Shown here: positions 25,376 to 35,937 of the stretch, piece by piece | How the letters are laid out: every line of letters begins with the position of its first letter | How positions within the stretch are numbered: the stretch's first letter is position 1 | Source of the DNA: Ectocarpus siliculosus | Taxonomy: Eukaryota > Sar > Phaeophyceae > Ectocarpales > Ectocarpaceae | DNA: 64,000 nt | Assembly: GCA_000310025.1 (NCBI GenBank) | Contig: FN649748.1 | Location: forward strand, 3,065,382 to 3,129,381 | Reading direction: 5' to 3' | The notes under the pieces: generated by a model | Told to the model about the DNA's origin: nothing | The model's database searches: none | Seen by the model: only the letters and a program-made list of their open reading frames with translations | Translations under genes and position numbers: made by a program

Positions 25376-28300
25376 CTAGAGGTCGAGGTGCTCATGCCAC
25401 TCGTGAAACATGTCCATGCCCTTAGAGTCGTCCATCCCCTCCCACTCCAGCAGCCTCTTGCCCTGCAAACGGCGGTTGATGCGGTAAAAAACCGCCCCGA
25501 ACACGATCAGCATCCCCAGGAGTCCCAGCTCCGTGACAGGGTGGTCGTAGATGAGGCACGACACAAGGATGCTGAGGGCTATCCTCGTCTGCAGTAGTAG
25601 CAGCAGCAGCAGCAGCAGCAGCAGCATGCAAAAAACGTACGACGGGCGGCGGAAAACAATTGAGCTGCAGCGAACACGAGGCAGCTTGCGGATGGTATAT
25701 CGCGCTTGCCGAGAAAGCGCTGGGTGTGACAAGGCGAGCGGGTGATCCAGCAAAGGACAGCAGGACTTCCGCAGGTGGGGTGATTATCCATGAGATATAG
25801 CTGCCCGTGACGCACAAACGCAGCGCATAATCGTCCAGACTATGCCTTCTCCGACCAGATCCAACTAAGGATGTGACACACGGTCTTGAACTGGCCCAAA
25901 CAGCCTGAGAGCAAGGAACGAAAAAACGCTCACGCATTATCTGAGCTCGACCCAACAGTCCACTATTGCCTGACAAGGAAACCAAAAGCAGTCAAGACCT
26001 GCCAAGGCCGAATCCAAAGCTCTCCATCGACCAACAATTACTCGTGCTCAAAGGAAAACCCGAAACCACAACAACTGTCTGTCAAAAGCCATCCGCCACG
26101 AACAATACATATAATGTATATATAACCATTGCGGGGTGAAACGACCACCGAAGGCGTTCGCGTCAGTTGGACCAGTCAGTTACGGATGCTGGAGGTACTG
26201 AACAGACTCTAGGACGGTTTTCAGTACGGAGACAATGACACAGTTTCTACTGTGAAGGCAACAACAAACAACACAACAACTTACAAACAAACAACAACAA
26301 CCACTACCACAACAACCGAAGCAACAATCCACAAACAACAACATGGACATCGATACGGCGGTGCCTCCTCCTTACCGTCATGATGATCGCGAACACAACC
26401 GCCCCGAACGACCGGATCGTGTGGAAGATGAGGAGCTGGCCGATGGTCGAGCACACCCCGAAGGCCACGAAGTGAAGGTGGATCTCCGGATGGTCCGACA
26501 CGAAGGCGAAGAAGGGGACCAGCTCGTCTTGGTGCACCAGGGTCACGAAAGAGAAAATCGTGCTGAAGGCCGTCATGACGAACATCATCTGGATCGGGCT
26601 CAAGTCCTGGGAAAGGGTCGATTTCCATTCCAGGGTTTGGGGGGGTGGGGGGGACATGGATGGGAATGTGGGTTGAGGGTGGAACCTATGCATAGAAGTC
26701 TAGCTTTGAGTTGTGGTTGTAGGCGAGAAGCGAGGCATGGTTTTGAGTCTTTCTAGAATGTTGGGCGAGAGTTCTTGTGCCTGCGCACGTGCAACGACCA
26801 CCACAACAACCATACTCATGCGAAAAAAAAAGTCCACACCCAACAACAATAACAGCGGCCAGCTGTGGCCGACGCGAGGCAAGCAGCATCGTGCGACGCG
26901 GGAACGCCTCTTGGTTACCCTGTGCTTGGTGAACATGCGGCTCTGCCACTGCGAGGTGAAGGAGTCGAACACCAGGTAAAGAGCCAGCAGCATCATCCCG
27001 CACGCTACGCTGCTGCCCTGCTCCTGCTGGCCGAACATGTCTGTCCCGAAGTCCACCCCCTCGGAGGAGTTCTGGAGAAAAAAAACGATAGAAGAGAGAA
27101 GCGACAAAAAAAAAGTGGAGGAGTGAGATGAACGTGATGGTCGGCTTGTGGTTAGACATGAAAAGCGAAGCAAACTACTCATGACGGTGTCTTTGGGCGC
27201 TTGAATTTCGATTCGACGTCAATAAAAAACGTTCTAAACCTTACCTGCGTTCTGATACACCTCGAACTTCGAAGAGTAGAAGAAAGGAGGCTAAAGGAGG
27301 CATATCGGCAACACACCCGAAATCAACAAGGGGCGAGCTGCAAAACCAGCGCTCTCCAAATGGTTATCTGTGATTGGCGCTCTTGTTTGCTGTATGCTGG
27401 TGGGTCATCCGTGTCAAGCGGTAGCGATCGGCTCTACTTATCATCTCGTGAGCTAAACCACATCCGTGGAGAATAGCGGGACCCGGGGGGGACGCAAATA
27501 CCGCTCCAGAAAGACGGTGTTGCTGGCGGTCGTTGTGGCTCGGCTCTGTTGTGTAGTGCACAACCAGCCTTCCAGCATACGCAATGGACACCAACACGCA
27601 CACCTGATGATATCTATCTACCCTTCGGGCGATAGCACGAGTTATTCGGCCCAAGTGTACATTTCAAAACACCTTCAATCTCAGAACGAAGTTGCTCCAC
27701 GAAAAAAGACGGACACCTATGCAAGGGACAGGTGGTATTCCATCTAGCTCGTAAAACCATCACCGTTACGCACCGGCGATAACACAAAAAGGCGTTATTC
27801 CATCTACCTCGTAAAACCGTCACCGTAACGCACCGGGTCTAACACAAACAACATCCCATGGCATACAAGGAGGACAATTTGGTCTCTGTGACGATCGTAC
27901 CAGGAAAAGAGTGATCCCCAGGGCGATAACGCCTGCCACGACGTAATCGTAGAACGGGTACTCCTTGTTTCCGAGAATCTTGCCCATGACCATGATGGGC
28001 ACGATCTTGAAGCTCTTCGACAAAACCTGTTCCCGCGAAACGAAAAAAGATCAGAAATTAACGAGAATGGCGCGCACGCTTTCATCAAGAAAACCGAAAG
28101 CGAAAAAAGAGAAAAAATGAAACAAAGAGATTGACGCGCACGCTTTCATCAAGAAAACCGAAAGCGAAAAAAGAGAAAAAAATGAAACAAAGAGATTGAC
28201 GCGCACGATTTCATCAAGAAAATAAAAGAAAGAGAAGCACCCCACTTCCCCTGGGTGGGTCAAACAATTGCTGTGAACCCCAGGCAATGGCTTCCCTTGG

Positions 28301-29987
28301 GTGGGTCTACTATAGCAATTATTGTGACCCCCAGTCAACGGAAACCTCTGAATAGAATAAGCCTCCATGTCACCGAACCGCAAACAAAGCTAGCTGCCTT
28401 CGAACCGTCTCGGCGAGGGCATCAACTCTCCGGAGGCCCGTTTCGTGGTACTCAACTACACACGCTCACTAGAATCAGGGTGCGTGCTCTTCGGGAAAAT
28501 GGGCTGTGGGGGGGAAACAACAACAACAAACAACAACAACAACAACAACAACAACGACGACAGCCAACGCCAGTACGATGACGACGGCAGCAAAAGCCAG
28601 ACACACACACACCCGAAACGAACCTGAGTCGGGAAGGTGACGTACTTGAGCGCTTCATACTGGCACCACGAGCTGAGCATGTTCGAAACCGCTGGGAAGG
28701 AGTACTCGTAGGCCAGAGCCTTCGACCTGGGGTATGAGGATACATGGCACATCACATGAGAGAATGACGAGGCCGAAATAGAGCACGTCAGAGACTGTGA
28801 TATGCGGTGTTGAGGCTGAAAACGCACCAAATCTAGAGCAGGAAGCTGACGCTGTGTATTTCTTCGGCCGTTTCATGCACCTTGGCTACCATCCGTAAAG
28901 CATACACCTGCGGACCCCCCGATCGGGGGCCTTCACCTGAGACACAGCCGGACCACGCGATTGGTTGAATCTGATAGAAGCGTAGAAACGCGATGACTTC
29001 AACCCTGCTCGTCGGGCAAAACTACAAATACGTCCCGTTTCGCGACAAGTGCACAGGTCCAAGCATACCACGGAATACACAACATGAGGGGAGAGACTGC
29101 GATCCCCAAAAGATAACAAGATCCTCCAGAACGGCGCCGAATCCTCCCTAACACCTTAACCCCACCCGTGTGACCAAAAGCTATTATATTATAGAAACCC
29201 TTAAGAAGCGTCGATGCTTCCATCGTCCACAAGCGGGCAACACGGGGACTATGTACTCAGAGCGACTAACATCACTCGGTCACCTCAACAAGGCAGACCC
29301 GATCCGAAATGAACAGTAGTGGTGTGTCGGTCACGTGTTCAGCCGGGGGAATGTGTGTGTGTGTGTCATCCCCGCGCACCGCAATCGCGGGTGAGACCGC
29401 ACCCATCGCCCAGGCCAACTTTCCTAGCTCGATCGATTGGTACATTGCTACACAACAAAGAGGAATGGCAGAAGCCACCCGTGTCGACACTGGCAGCCTC
29501 TTCATCGTGGAGAAATCGAGTTGAACACAAAATCCCGTACAGCAAGGGTGCGCTGAATCGAAAACCCCCAAGTTTCAACAGGGGGGAGAAGAACGTGTTT
29601 CTTTTTGGGGCTCTTCAAAAACCAAGTTTCAACCGGGGGGAAAAGAACGTGCTTCTTTTTGGGGCTCTTCAGAAACCAAGTTTCAACAGGGGGGAAAATA
29701 ACGTGCTTCTTGGGGCTCACCACTTGGGCCTTGTGTAGTGCATCATTCCGGCGGAAAACAAGAAGCCCAGGAAGCGGTTCATGAACACCAGCCCGTACGA
29801 GTAGGTAAAGTGCTCGCCGTCACCGTACTCCCCCTTCAAGATCCGTTCCTAAAGGAGGGAGACCCCAAGCACGACGTTGAGAGAGGAGGAGGAGCACGAC
29901 GTAGAAGGGGCGAGACAAAGACGAAGGCGAACAGAGAGACAGAAACATAGAGGGAGAGAGAGAGAGCAGAGAGAGAGAGAGAGAGAG

Positions 29988-30025
<38 letters not shown>

Positions 30026-33000
30026 AGTACCGGCAGGTTCGTGTCAGTCACAGCGTCACAATGAACGCCGTGACACAAGAATGGTCTACAGTAGCCTGCC
30101 GGAACACCTCCAATAAGCAACCCGCAACAAAACAAACACACACACACACCATGAAGCTCCGAGGCTTGTCCAACAGTTGGCACACGTACGTACAGGCACT
30201 CTGACCATTCCGCAACACGTGTCACCAAAAAGATCCTTGCGGTAGCCATAGCTTGCGACCACAGGCGTCACACCGCTCTCATCCGACGGCCCAAGTTGAG
30301 AAACGCTCACTGTATCAACGGGTTTCGAAAGAGGTGAACCAAAACTGATCCCCGCCATCAACCACCGACGACGTCGTCAAAGACGACAGGCCAACCGACC
30401 GCCCTTGAGGATGAAACGGCCAAGTGAACGACGCCTACGCACGGGTTTCCAAAGATAAGACAAGAACAAACAAAAACGGTGGGCGAAACCGATCCGCGAC
30501 ATCAGCCACTGACGACGTCGTCAAAAGACGGTAGGCCGACCGACCGTGCTCGACAAAACGGCCCAAGTTGATAAACGCCTACCGACGAGTTTCCAAGTCA
30601 TGACAACAAGAGTAGAGAAAAACGGTGAACAGAAACCAATCCACCGACAAGGTCGTCAATGACCGACTACAAAAAAAAACAATAGTAACAAAAACAAGGA
30701 AGCGGTTCTTGGACTGACCTGCAACACCCCCCACAGCACGAACGTCACGTTAAGCCCCACCGCCAGGATGATCAGTCGTCGGAACACCTCGTCCCTCGTC
30801 ATGGTGTGCTCGAGGTCCGCCTGTTTGCCAACCCGGAGGAAGGAGCACTCCCCGTGAGTGAGTGCATGTAAAAAAAAAAAAAAGATATTCGATAGGAAAG
30901 CCACAACCAAGTGGAAAGGGTAGAGAGAAGGCAGGCCGACGGAGGTGGGTCGGGAAACGGGGCTGGGGGGGGGGGGGGGGGGGGGGTAAGGAGGGGGAGG
31001 GGGGGCTTAGGAAAAATTTCTTCCCCTCCCCCCGGGCCAAAAAATTGGGGGTTTAAAGAAGAATTTTGGAAACCGGGGGCCAATAATTTTTTTTCCAAAA
31101 TTGGAAAGGGATTTTGCCCCCCAAAATTTTAAACCTCCCCAATTTTTTGGGGGCCCCCGGGGGGAAAAGGGTTTTTTATTTTTTCCCAAAAACCCCCCCG
31201 TTTTCCCCCCAAAAACCCCAAAAAAAGGCCCCCCCGGGGGGCAAAGGGGGGGGGGCGCCCCCCCAAACCAAAAAATTAAAAATTTCCCCCAAAGTTTTTT
31301 TCCCCCCTGTTTTTTTTTTTTGGGGGCCTCTTTTTTTTTAAAAAAAAAATTTTTTTTAAACGGGGGGGGGGTCCCCTTTTTGGGGTTTTTTTAAGGGGGG
31401 GAATTTTGGGGGGGGGGGGGGGTGGGGAAATTTCCCCCAATTTAAAANNNNNNNNNNNNNNNNNNNNNNNNNNNNNNNNNNNNNNNNNNNNNNNNNNNNN
31501 NNNNNNNNNNNNNNNNNNNNNNNNNNNNNNNNNNNNNNNNNNNNNNNCTGTGGCGCATCATTTTTCTGAAGAAAATAGTGTCGTTCAAGCGGGGAGTGTG
31601 TCCCTCGTTCGGGCTTTCTTAAGGCGGGGACATGGTGGGGGGGGGGGAGGTCGGGACATGCACCCGAATCGTAACAGGCTCGAGCGAGCTACATGAAAAA
31701 ACGCGGACAAGATGCTTAGTTGGACATGGTTCTTTCAGTGTTTTTAATACCCGGGACACGAGCGTTATGGTTGACAATTCAGTTCATGTATGTATTCTCC
31801 GCAGTCGCTGCTGGTTTTCACGCAAAAAGTCGCGGCTTATCGTTTCAAATCATACTGTAGGTCGCGTTGATGTAAACCGATTCAACAAGTACATGACTTA
31901 CGGCTACAAGTACCGAAAGTTTCATAGGGTCTGCCGGCGGAACGATAAGCATGAGTCAGGCCGGGGGTTCAGTTCCGTCGTTCAGTTCCGTCGTTAACAG
32001 GTATATGTAGCATTATCAAGGCCTGGGCCGTGTCCATCTTTCTGCCAGAAAATTCAAGCAAGCGATGCAATGCCGTAAGCCGGCCGTGCTTTTGATCAAC
32101 GCAATGTGATGTCGTGTGAACTCTTGAAAAAACTGCACCTCTTTCACACAGCGGCCGCTATTTGCAAGAGAAATCCAGTCGGAAGGAGAAACTAGGCACT
32201 GCTGTACCATGAAAAAACAAAAAAACGGAATAACCATCACCCAAACCGGTCCAAGCGTCTTCCTCCTCCACCTCACAAGCAGAACATATGGTCGGGTGCA
32301 CAACATGGCCACCAACTGCCTTGTAGGGCCCGTTTGTTACCCGTACGGGAGACATCGGTCTCTGCTGCTCGGGGAATCGTAGAAACACAGGTAGCTTCTA
32401 CTGACGCAGTGGAAAATTGCTAATCTACCCCAAATTCGTCTCTGCAGGAGATGGGATTTGTTGTGCCATAAGTTAGAAAATAAACACACACAGCAAACAC
32501 TAGCGTGAAACAGCAGTAGGACATTCCGCCGGACCGAATACAGGCTCACTCACGTCGAAGTCCAACCAGCTGCTCTGCCTGCTAAGAGACAACCCGCCCG
32601 CCGATTCTCGCCGGGCCCCGTCAGGGGTCATAATGGTGCCACCGCCACCGCCACCGCCACCCGTGCTTCCCCCTCCGCCGGCCCCCTGTGCCGCCGCAAT
32701 ACGCGCCTGTGGCAAGAAAAGAACGGGATAATTATCTTAGACGCGGCGGGCAGTCTCTGTTCGGCATGTTTATGTGTGTTTTCTACAATCATGATGGTTT
32801 TGTTTTTCGTTTAGGGTGACAAATCGCGTCTTGGAGGACGTTTCTGGGGTGCCTTTTGTTTTTTTTTGCTTCTAGAAAGGTGTGGTACCCCTTTTCGGGG
32901 TAGGTTGGCTTATAAACACGGAAGGCGTCCGCGTGAGTTGGACCAGTACGGACAAAAGCAGGTGCTGAGCGGAGACCTGAACATTTTACGATGAAGACAA

Positions 33001-34605
33001 CAACAAAAACAACAACAACAACTACAACAACAACAGCAACAATGCTAACCAACAAGGCGGCGGGGAGGCATCCATCCGTCTGCCTGCCGAGTACGCACGC
33101 AAGACACGAGAGCGAGCACAAGGAGCGTGAATCGCAAACTCTGGATATTGAAACAAACGGGACATAAAACGCGAAGGATGGCTTGCCGCTGCAAGACATG
33201 GTGACGAATGTAACACAGAAACACCCCCCGTCTCCGGACGACGGGTCCAACACTCAAAGGCACAACAGATATCAAGGCTTTGACAAAAAAATGGTATTTA
33301 GATCAATTTAGATCGGAACTGTTTTTCAAGCATGGCACAACATAAAAAAAAATCAAAACGGGCAGTCTTTCAGCCATCGCATGCACATCTTCAACAGAAA
33401 CTCGACCCCCCCACACACCTGCACGGTCATCGAGGTCAGCTCCAGCCCGCTGTGGGTGGCCGGCACCCTGTTGTACGTCGTCGCCTCCTCGAACAGAGGG
33501 TTCCCGGGGGCCGACTCGATGTACAGTTTCACCACAAGGTAGGTGATGAGCACCAGAGCCACGTACAGCAGGAAGTTGGTGGCGAGGACGTAGAGGAGGG
33601 TGGGCGCGTCGTACTCCGCGTCTCCCCCGGTCGGGGGGGCGAGGGACGGCGGCAATTCCACCGCCTTTTTTTCCCCGCGTGCAACCCCCCGTGGAGGGAG
33701 CAGCGGCGTTTGTCGTCGAGCCACGGAACGTCGAGTGCGGGGGAAACACACGGCAGGGAGCAGGGAGCCAGCGGGCAAAAACGGTGACGGGCGAACTAAA
33801 TATGGCTCCCTGGGATACCTTCTTAGAGGACTCACGCTTCACGCATGCGGAGTGGTCCATTATGGTACAGATGGGGTAAGAGGTGCGTGATGACACAAGA
33901 CGATCACACGAACTAAATGACTGCATGACTGCCAAATCCTTCCGCAATCTATTCCAGCAAAATGCCATCTTGATCGGCGACACGAAACAACTGTAAATGT
34001 ACGACCGAGTGCCAAAGCTACTCTGAGTAATAGCAGGTACGGGCAAGAACAGATCGCCTTCAATCACCACCCGCCTCGGGCCCCAGGCAGTGACCGAACC
34101 CAATCTTGATTGGATGACGAATCAAGACCAAAAGCAGCAGAGTCGCCCCGCACACTGCTGTGATGTACACAAACAACATACGCGTACAAGACACGCCGCC
34201 GACGGGTTTTGCCGACAGCAGCGGGTGTGTGTGCGAAGCTGATCGCGCACCCTGATGAGTAAGCAACCCCGCACGGCCAAGAGCGCGCTAGCTCTCTGCC
34301 AAAGCGGAGAACCTTACTGCCGTGTGTACAAATTCGTCCGCACCGCCACTGCGGATGGAAAACGTCAGGGTACTGCTGTATACGGTATGGCGTGCCGTGG
34401 TTGTTCACGGTTCACGGCTGCCGCTGCCTGCTGTGCAAGAGCGTCTTACAGGCAAGGGCAGGTGGAGGAACCTTGACCCTGCTTTACTCTGGGTTCCAGA
34501 CACAGCACTCACCTCTGCCTGCCGAGCGAAAGACATGGCCACGCCGATAGCGAGGGCACCGCAAGTGGTTGGCCCTCCTGCCGTGGTGCCCCAGAAATCG
34601 ACCAT
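25376..34605 (-). CDS. SLC35B2/B3-type PAPS transporter, 10 exons
   Basis: Exons, 5' to 3': 34513-34605, 33419-33664, 32554-32706, 30719-30820, 29721-29848, 28624-28726, 27901-28026, 26919-27071, 26376-26606, 25376-25588 (TAG at 25376-25378). All phases chain and the product is 515 residues. Landmarks of the nucleotide-sulfate (UAA/SLC35B) carriers appear in order: [143 protein letters not shown]. By family, it exchanges PAPS into the Golgi lumen for sulfotransferases. The N-terminal exons add a hydrophobic leader, a membrane segment ([20 protein letters not shown]) and a Gly-rich linker. The acceptor at 33664 is purine-rich, so the second exon's start is the weakest joint. Related SLC35B1 or B4 carriers are less likely because of the FDSFTSQWQ motif. 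Confidence 0.85.
25589..25626. repeat. CAG/CTG repeat at a 3' splice site
   Basis: On the transcribed (minus) strand a CUG run of about 8 units followed by CUACUACUGCAG leads directly into the last exon of the PAPS transporter, in place of a typical polypyrimidine tract. Confidence 0.9.
27721..27838. repeat. Tandem duplication, ~60-bp unit
   Basis: Two similar copies, each with ATTCCATCTAGCTCGTAAAA or a near variant, then CACCG-TACGCACCGG. They lie in the PAPS transporter intron just beyond the donor of exon 27901-28026. Confidence 0.75.
28068..28225. repeat. Tandem repeat, ~66-bp unit, about 2.5 copies
   Basis: Units contain GCGCACGCTTTCATCAAGAA and a purine-rich GAAAGCGAAAAAAGAG tract. 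They are in the intron between exons 28624-28726 and 27901-28026, directly upstream (transcript sense) of the latter's acceptor. Confidence 0.9.
28517..28556. repeat. CAA trinucleotide repeat
   Basis: CAA/AAC units in the PAPS transporter intron downstream of the donor of exon 28624-28726. Similar AAC-rich tracts occur at 26262-26340 and 32998-33045 in the same gene, so transcripts carry GUU-rich introns. Confidence 0.9.
29570..29720. repeat. Tandem repeat, ~57-bp unit, three copies abutting a donor site
   Basis: Three copies of a unit with CAAGTTTCAACAGGGGGG and GAACGTGCTTCTTTTTGGGG. The third copy ends TTGGGGCTCAC, and its final AC is the GT of the minus-strand donor of exon 29721-29848. 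Confidence 0.9.
29949..30026. repeat. GA microsatellite
   Basis: Interrupted GA runs in the PAPS transporter intron just upstream (transcript sense) of exon 29721-29848. As UC on the transcript they may act as a long polypyrimidine tract. Confidence 0.95.
30285..30665. repeat. Satellite-like repeat, ~120-bp unit, about three diverged copies
   Basis: Each copy holds GGCCCAAGTTGA-like, ACGGGTTTCCAA-like, and GACGACGTCGTCAAA segments, followed by GGCCGACCGACCG. It lies in the intron between exons 30719-30820 and 29721-29848. Confidence 0.8.
30962..31447. other. Low-quality sequence with expanded homopolymers
   Basis: Nearly every base is repeated two to twelve times (runs of A, C, G and T), quite unlike the flanks, and it runs straight into the N gap. 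This looks like a poor read end rather than biology. Open frames in it should be ignored. Confidence 0.9.
31448..31547. other. Assembly gap (100 N)
   Basis: Exactly 100 N, the usual placeholder for a gap of unknown size. It falls in the 30821-32553 intron of the PAPS transporter, whose exon phases match across it, so probably no exon is lost. Confidence 0.98.
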
Positions 34606-35124
34606 GGCCTTGCCTATGTAGCGCGATGAACACGCGAATGTTCCACGAGCCAGCCCTCCGATATCACGAAATAAGGCAATGTTCCTCACAAATACCTACC
34701 TCCCCAGACACAGCCCGTGGGCCCGGAAAGCCTACGTTAGGGGCAAACAACACAACAACGAGCTGTGCCGTGGGTTTGACTCAGCGGCCACGCTTGGTCG
34801 CCCTCGGACTCACGGGACACGCAGACTCTACCGTTGCACGGAATGTCTCCGTTTTGCGACAAAAGCGAGTGAGTGCCACGGGGGTTTCGTGAAGAAAAGG
34901 TTCTACACCCCCCCCCCTCGGCGGCCAGTATTTTTTCAGCGGCGGTTACACTTTTTGTACCTCTCGATGTTGTCGATAGACGATAGACCGACAGATCTAC
35001 ACTATTGTACATCACCACCGTTCGTCTTTTCGTCAACGAGACATAACAGAGACCAATGGAATCGCCGACCGCGCAGGCCTCTCGGAGATGGCTTTGAGTG
35101 CTGCGGGCCCACCCCCGTGTCCGC

Positions 35125-35173
<49 letters not shown>

Positions 35174-35937
35174 ACGGCCGGCAGGGCTTGTTGTCTGACT
35201 GATCGTTGCCTCGGTCGCGACTGGCGTCTCGCTCGATTACGCTGACGACCTCAACGATGTTCAACGTACCGACTTGCGTATGGAATCCGATGGACCGGGA
35301 ATCCACGCAGGTTCAACGATTCTGCCCTGTGCCGAAGTTGAGTGCTAGGGCAGCATTTCTGAATGTAAGCGTATAATTTAAAGTCACATACACACACAGC
35401 AGTGCATTCTCGTTGATCCGGTACTTACTGCGACGTGTACACTGCTGTAGACTACCTGGTACTCTTTAGCGGAGAGGTGCCGTCGGTGCCGCCAACCCCA
35501 GCTGATGCAAGTTAGGCGTCTGCTATTGCTGTTATAGACAGAACAACGGGCACTTTGCCCACTGGATTCCTCCGACACTGCTGTGTGGTGTAGACTACAC
35601 ATATTTTTGTGTATGCAAACACATGCGGCGGAGATTTTCCGCAGATATCGAGAGACACAGGGCATAGCTCAGTAGTCTTGTCCATGACGACCTGTATAGG
35701 TGCAGCAGTATGCACCATGGTCTAAACGTCTACACCGAACTTACGTATCTACAGTCCACCATGTTGTCCATGGGTTGGTCAAACACAGTCGTAGTGGATG
35801 ATTTTCTCATTCGACTCGTGATCCCGGCACATTCGATATGCATAGAAGTCGCAATTGGCGTCTTTCGCGACCTACCTTGGATATTCATGTTGGCTCTTGT
35901 GTTGAATGACCGCTCTATTATGTGTTCTGCGTTACAG
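34606..35937. other. Divergent intergenic region with CTG repeat
   Basis: Separates the start of the PAPS transporter (-) from the first recognised exon of the coiled-coil gene (+), so it may hold both promoters and unrecognised 5' exons of the latter. A CTG run of about 15 units lies at 35124-35172. An open frame over 34679-35245 has several cysteines but no matched splice sites. Confidence 0.5.

Noticed and set aside
31007-31394. Proline/glycine/phenylalanine-rich frames
   Set aside because: They arise from low-quality homopolymer sequence beside the assembly gap.
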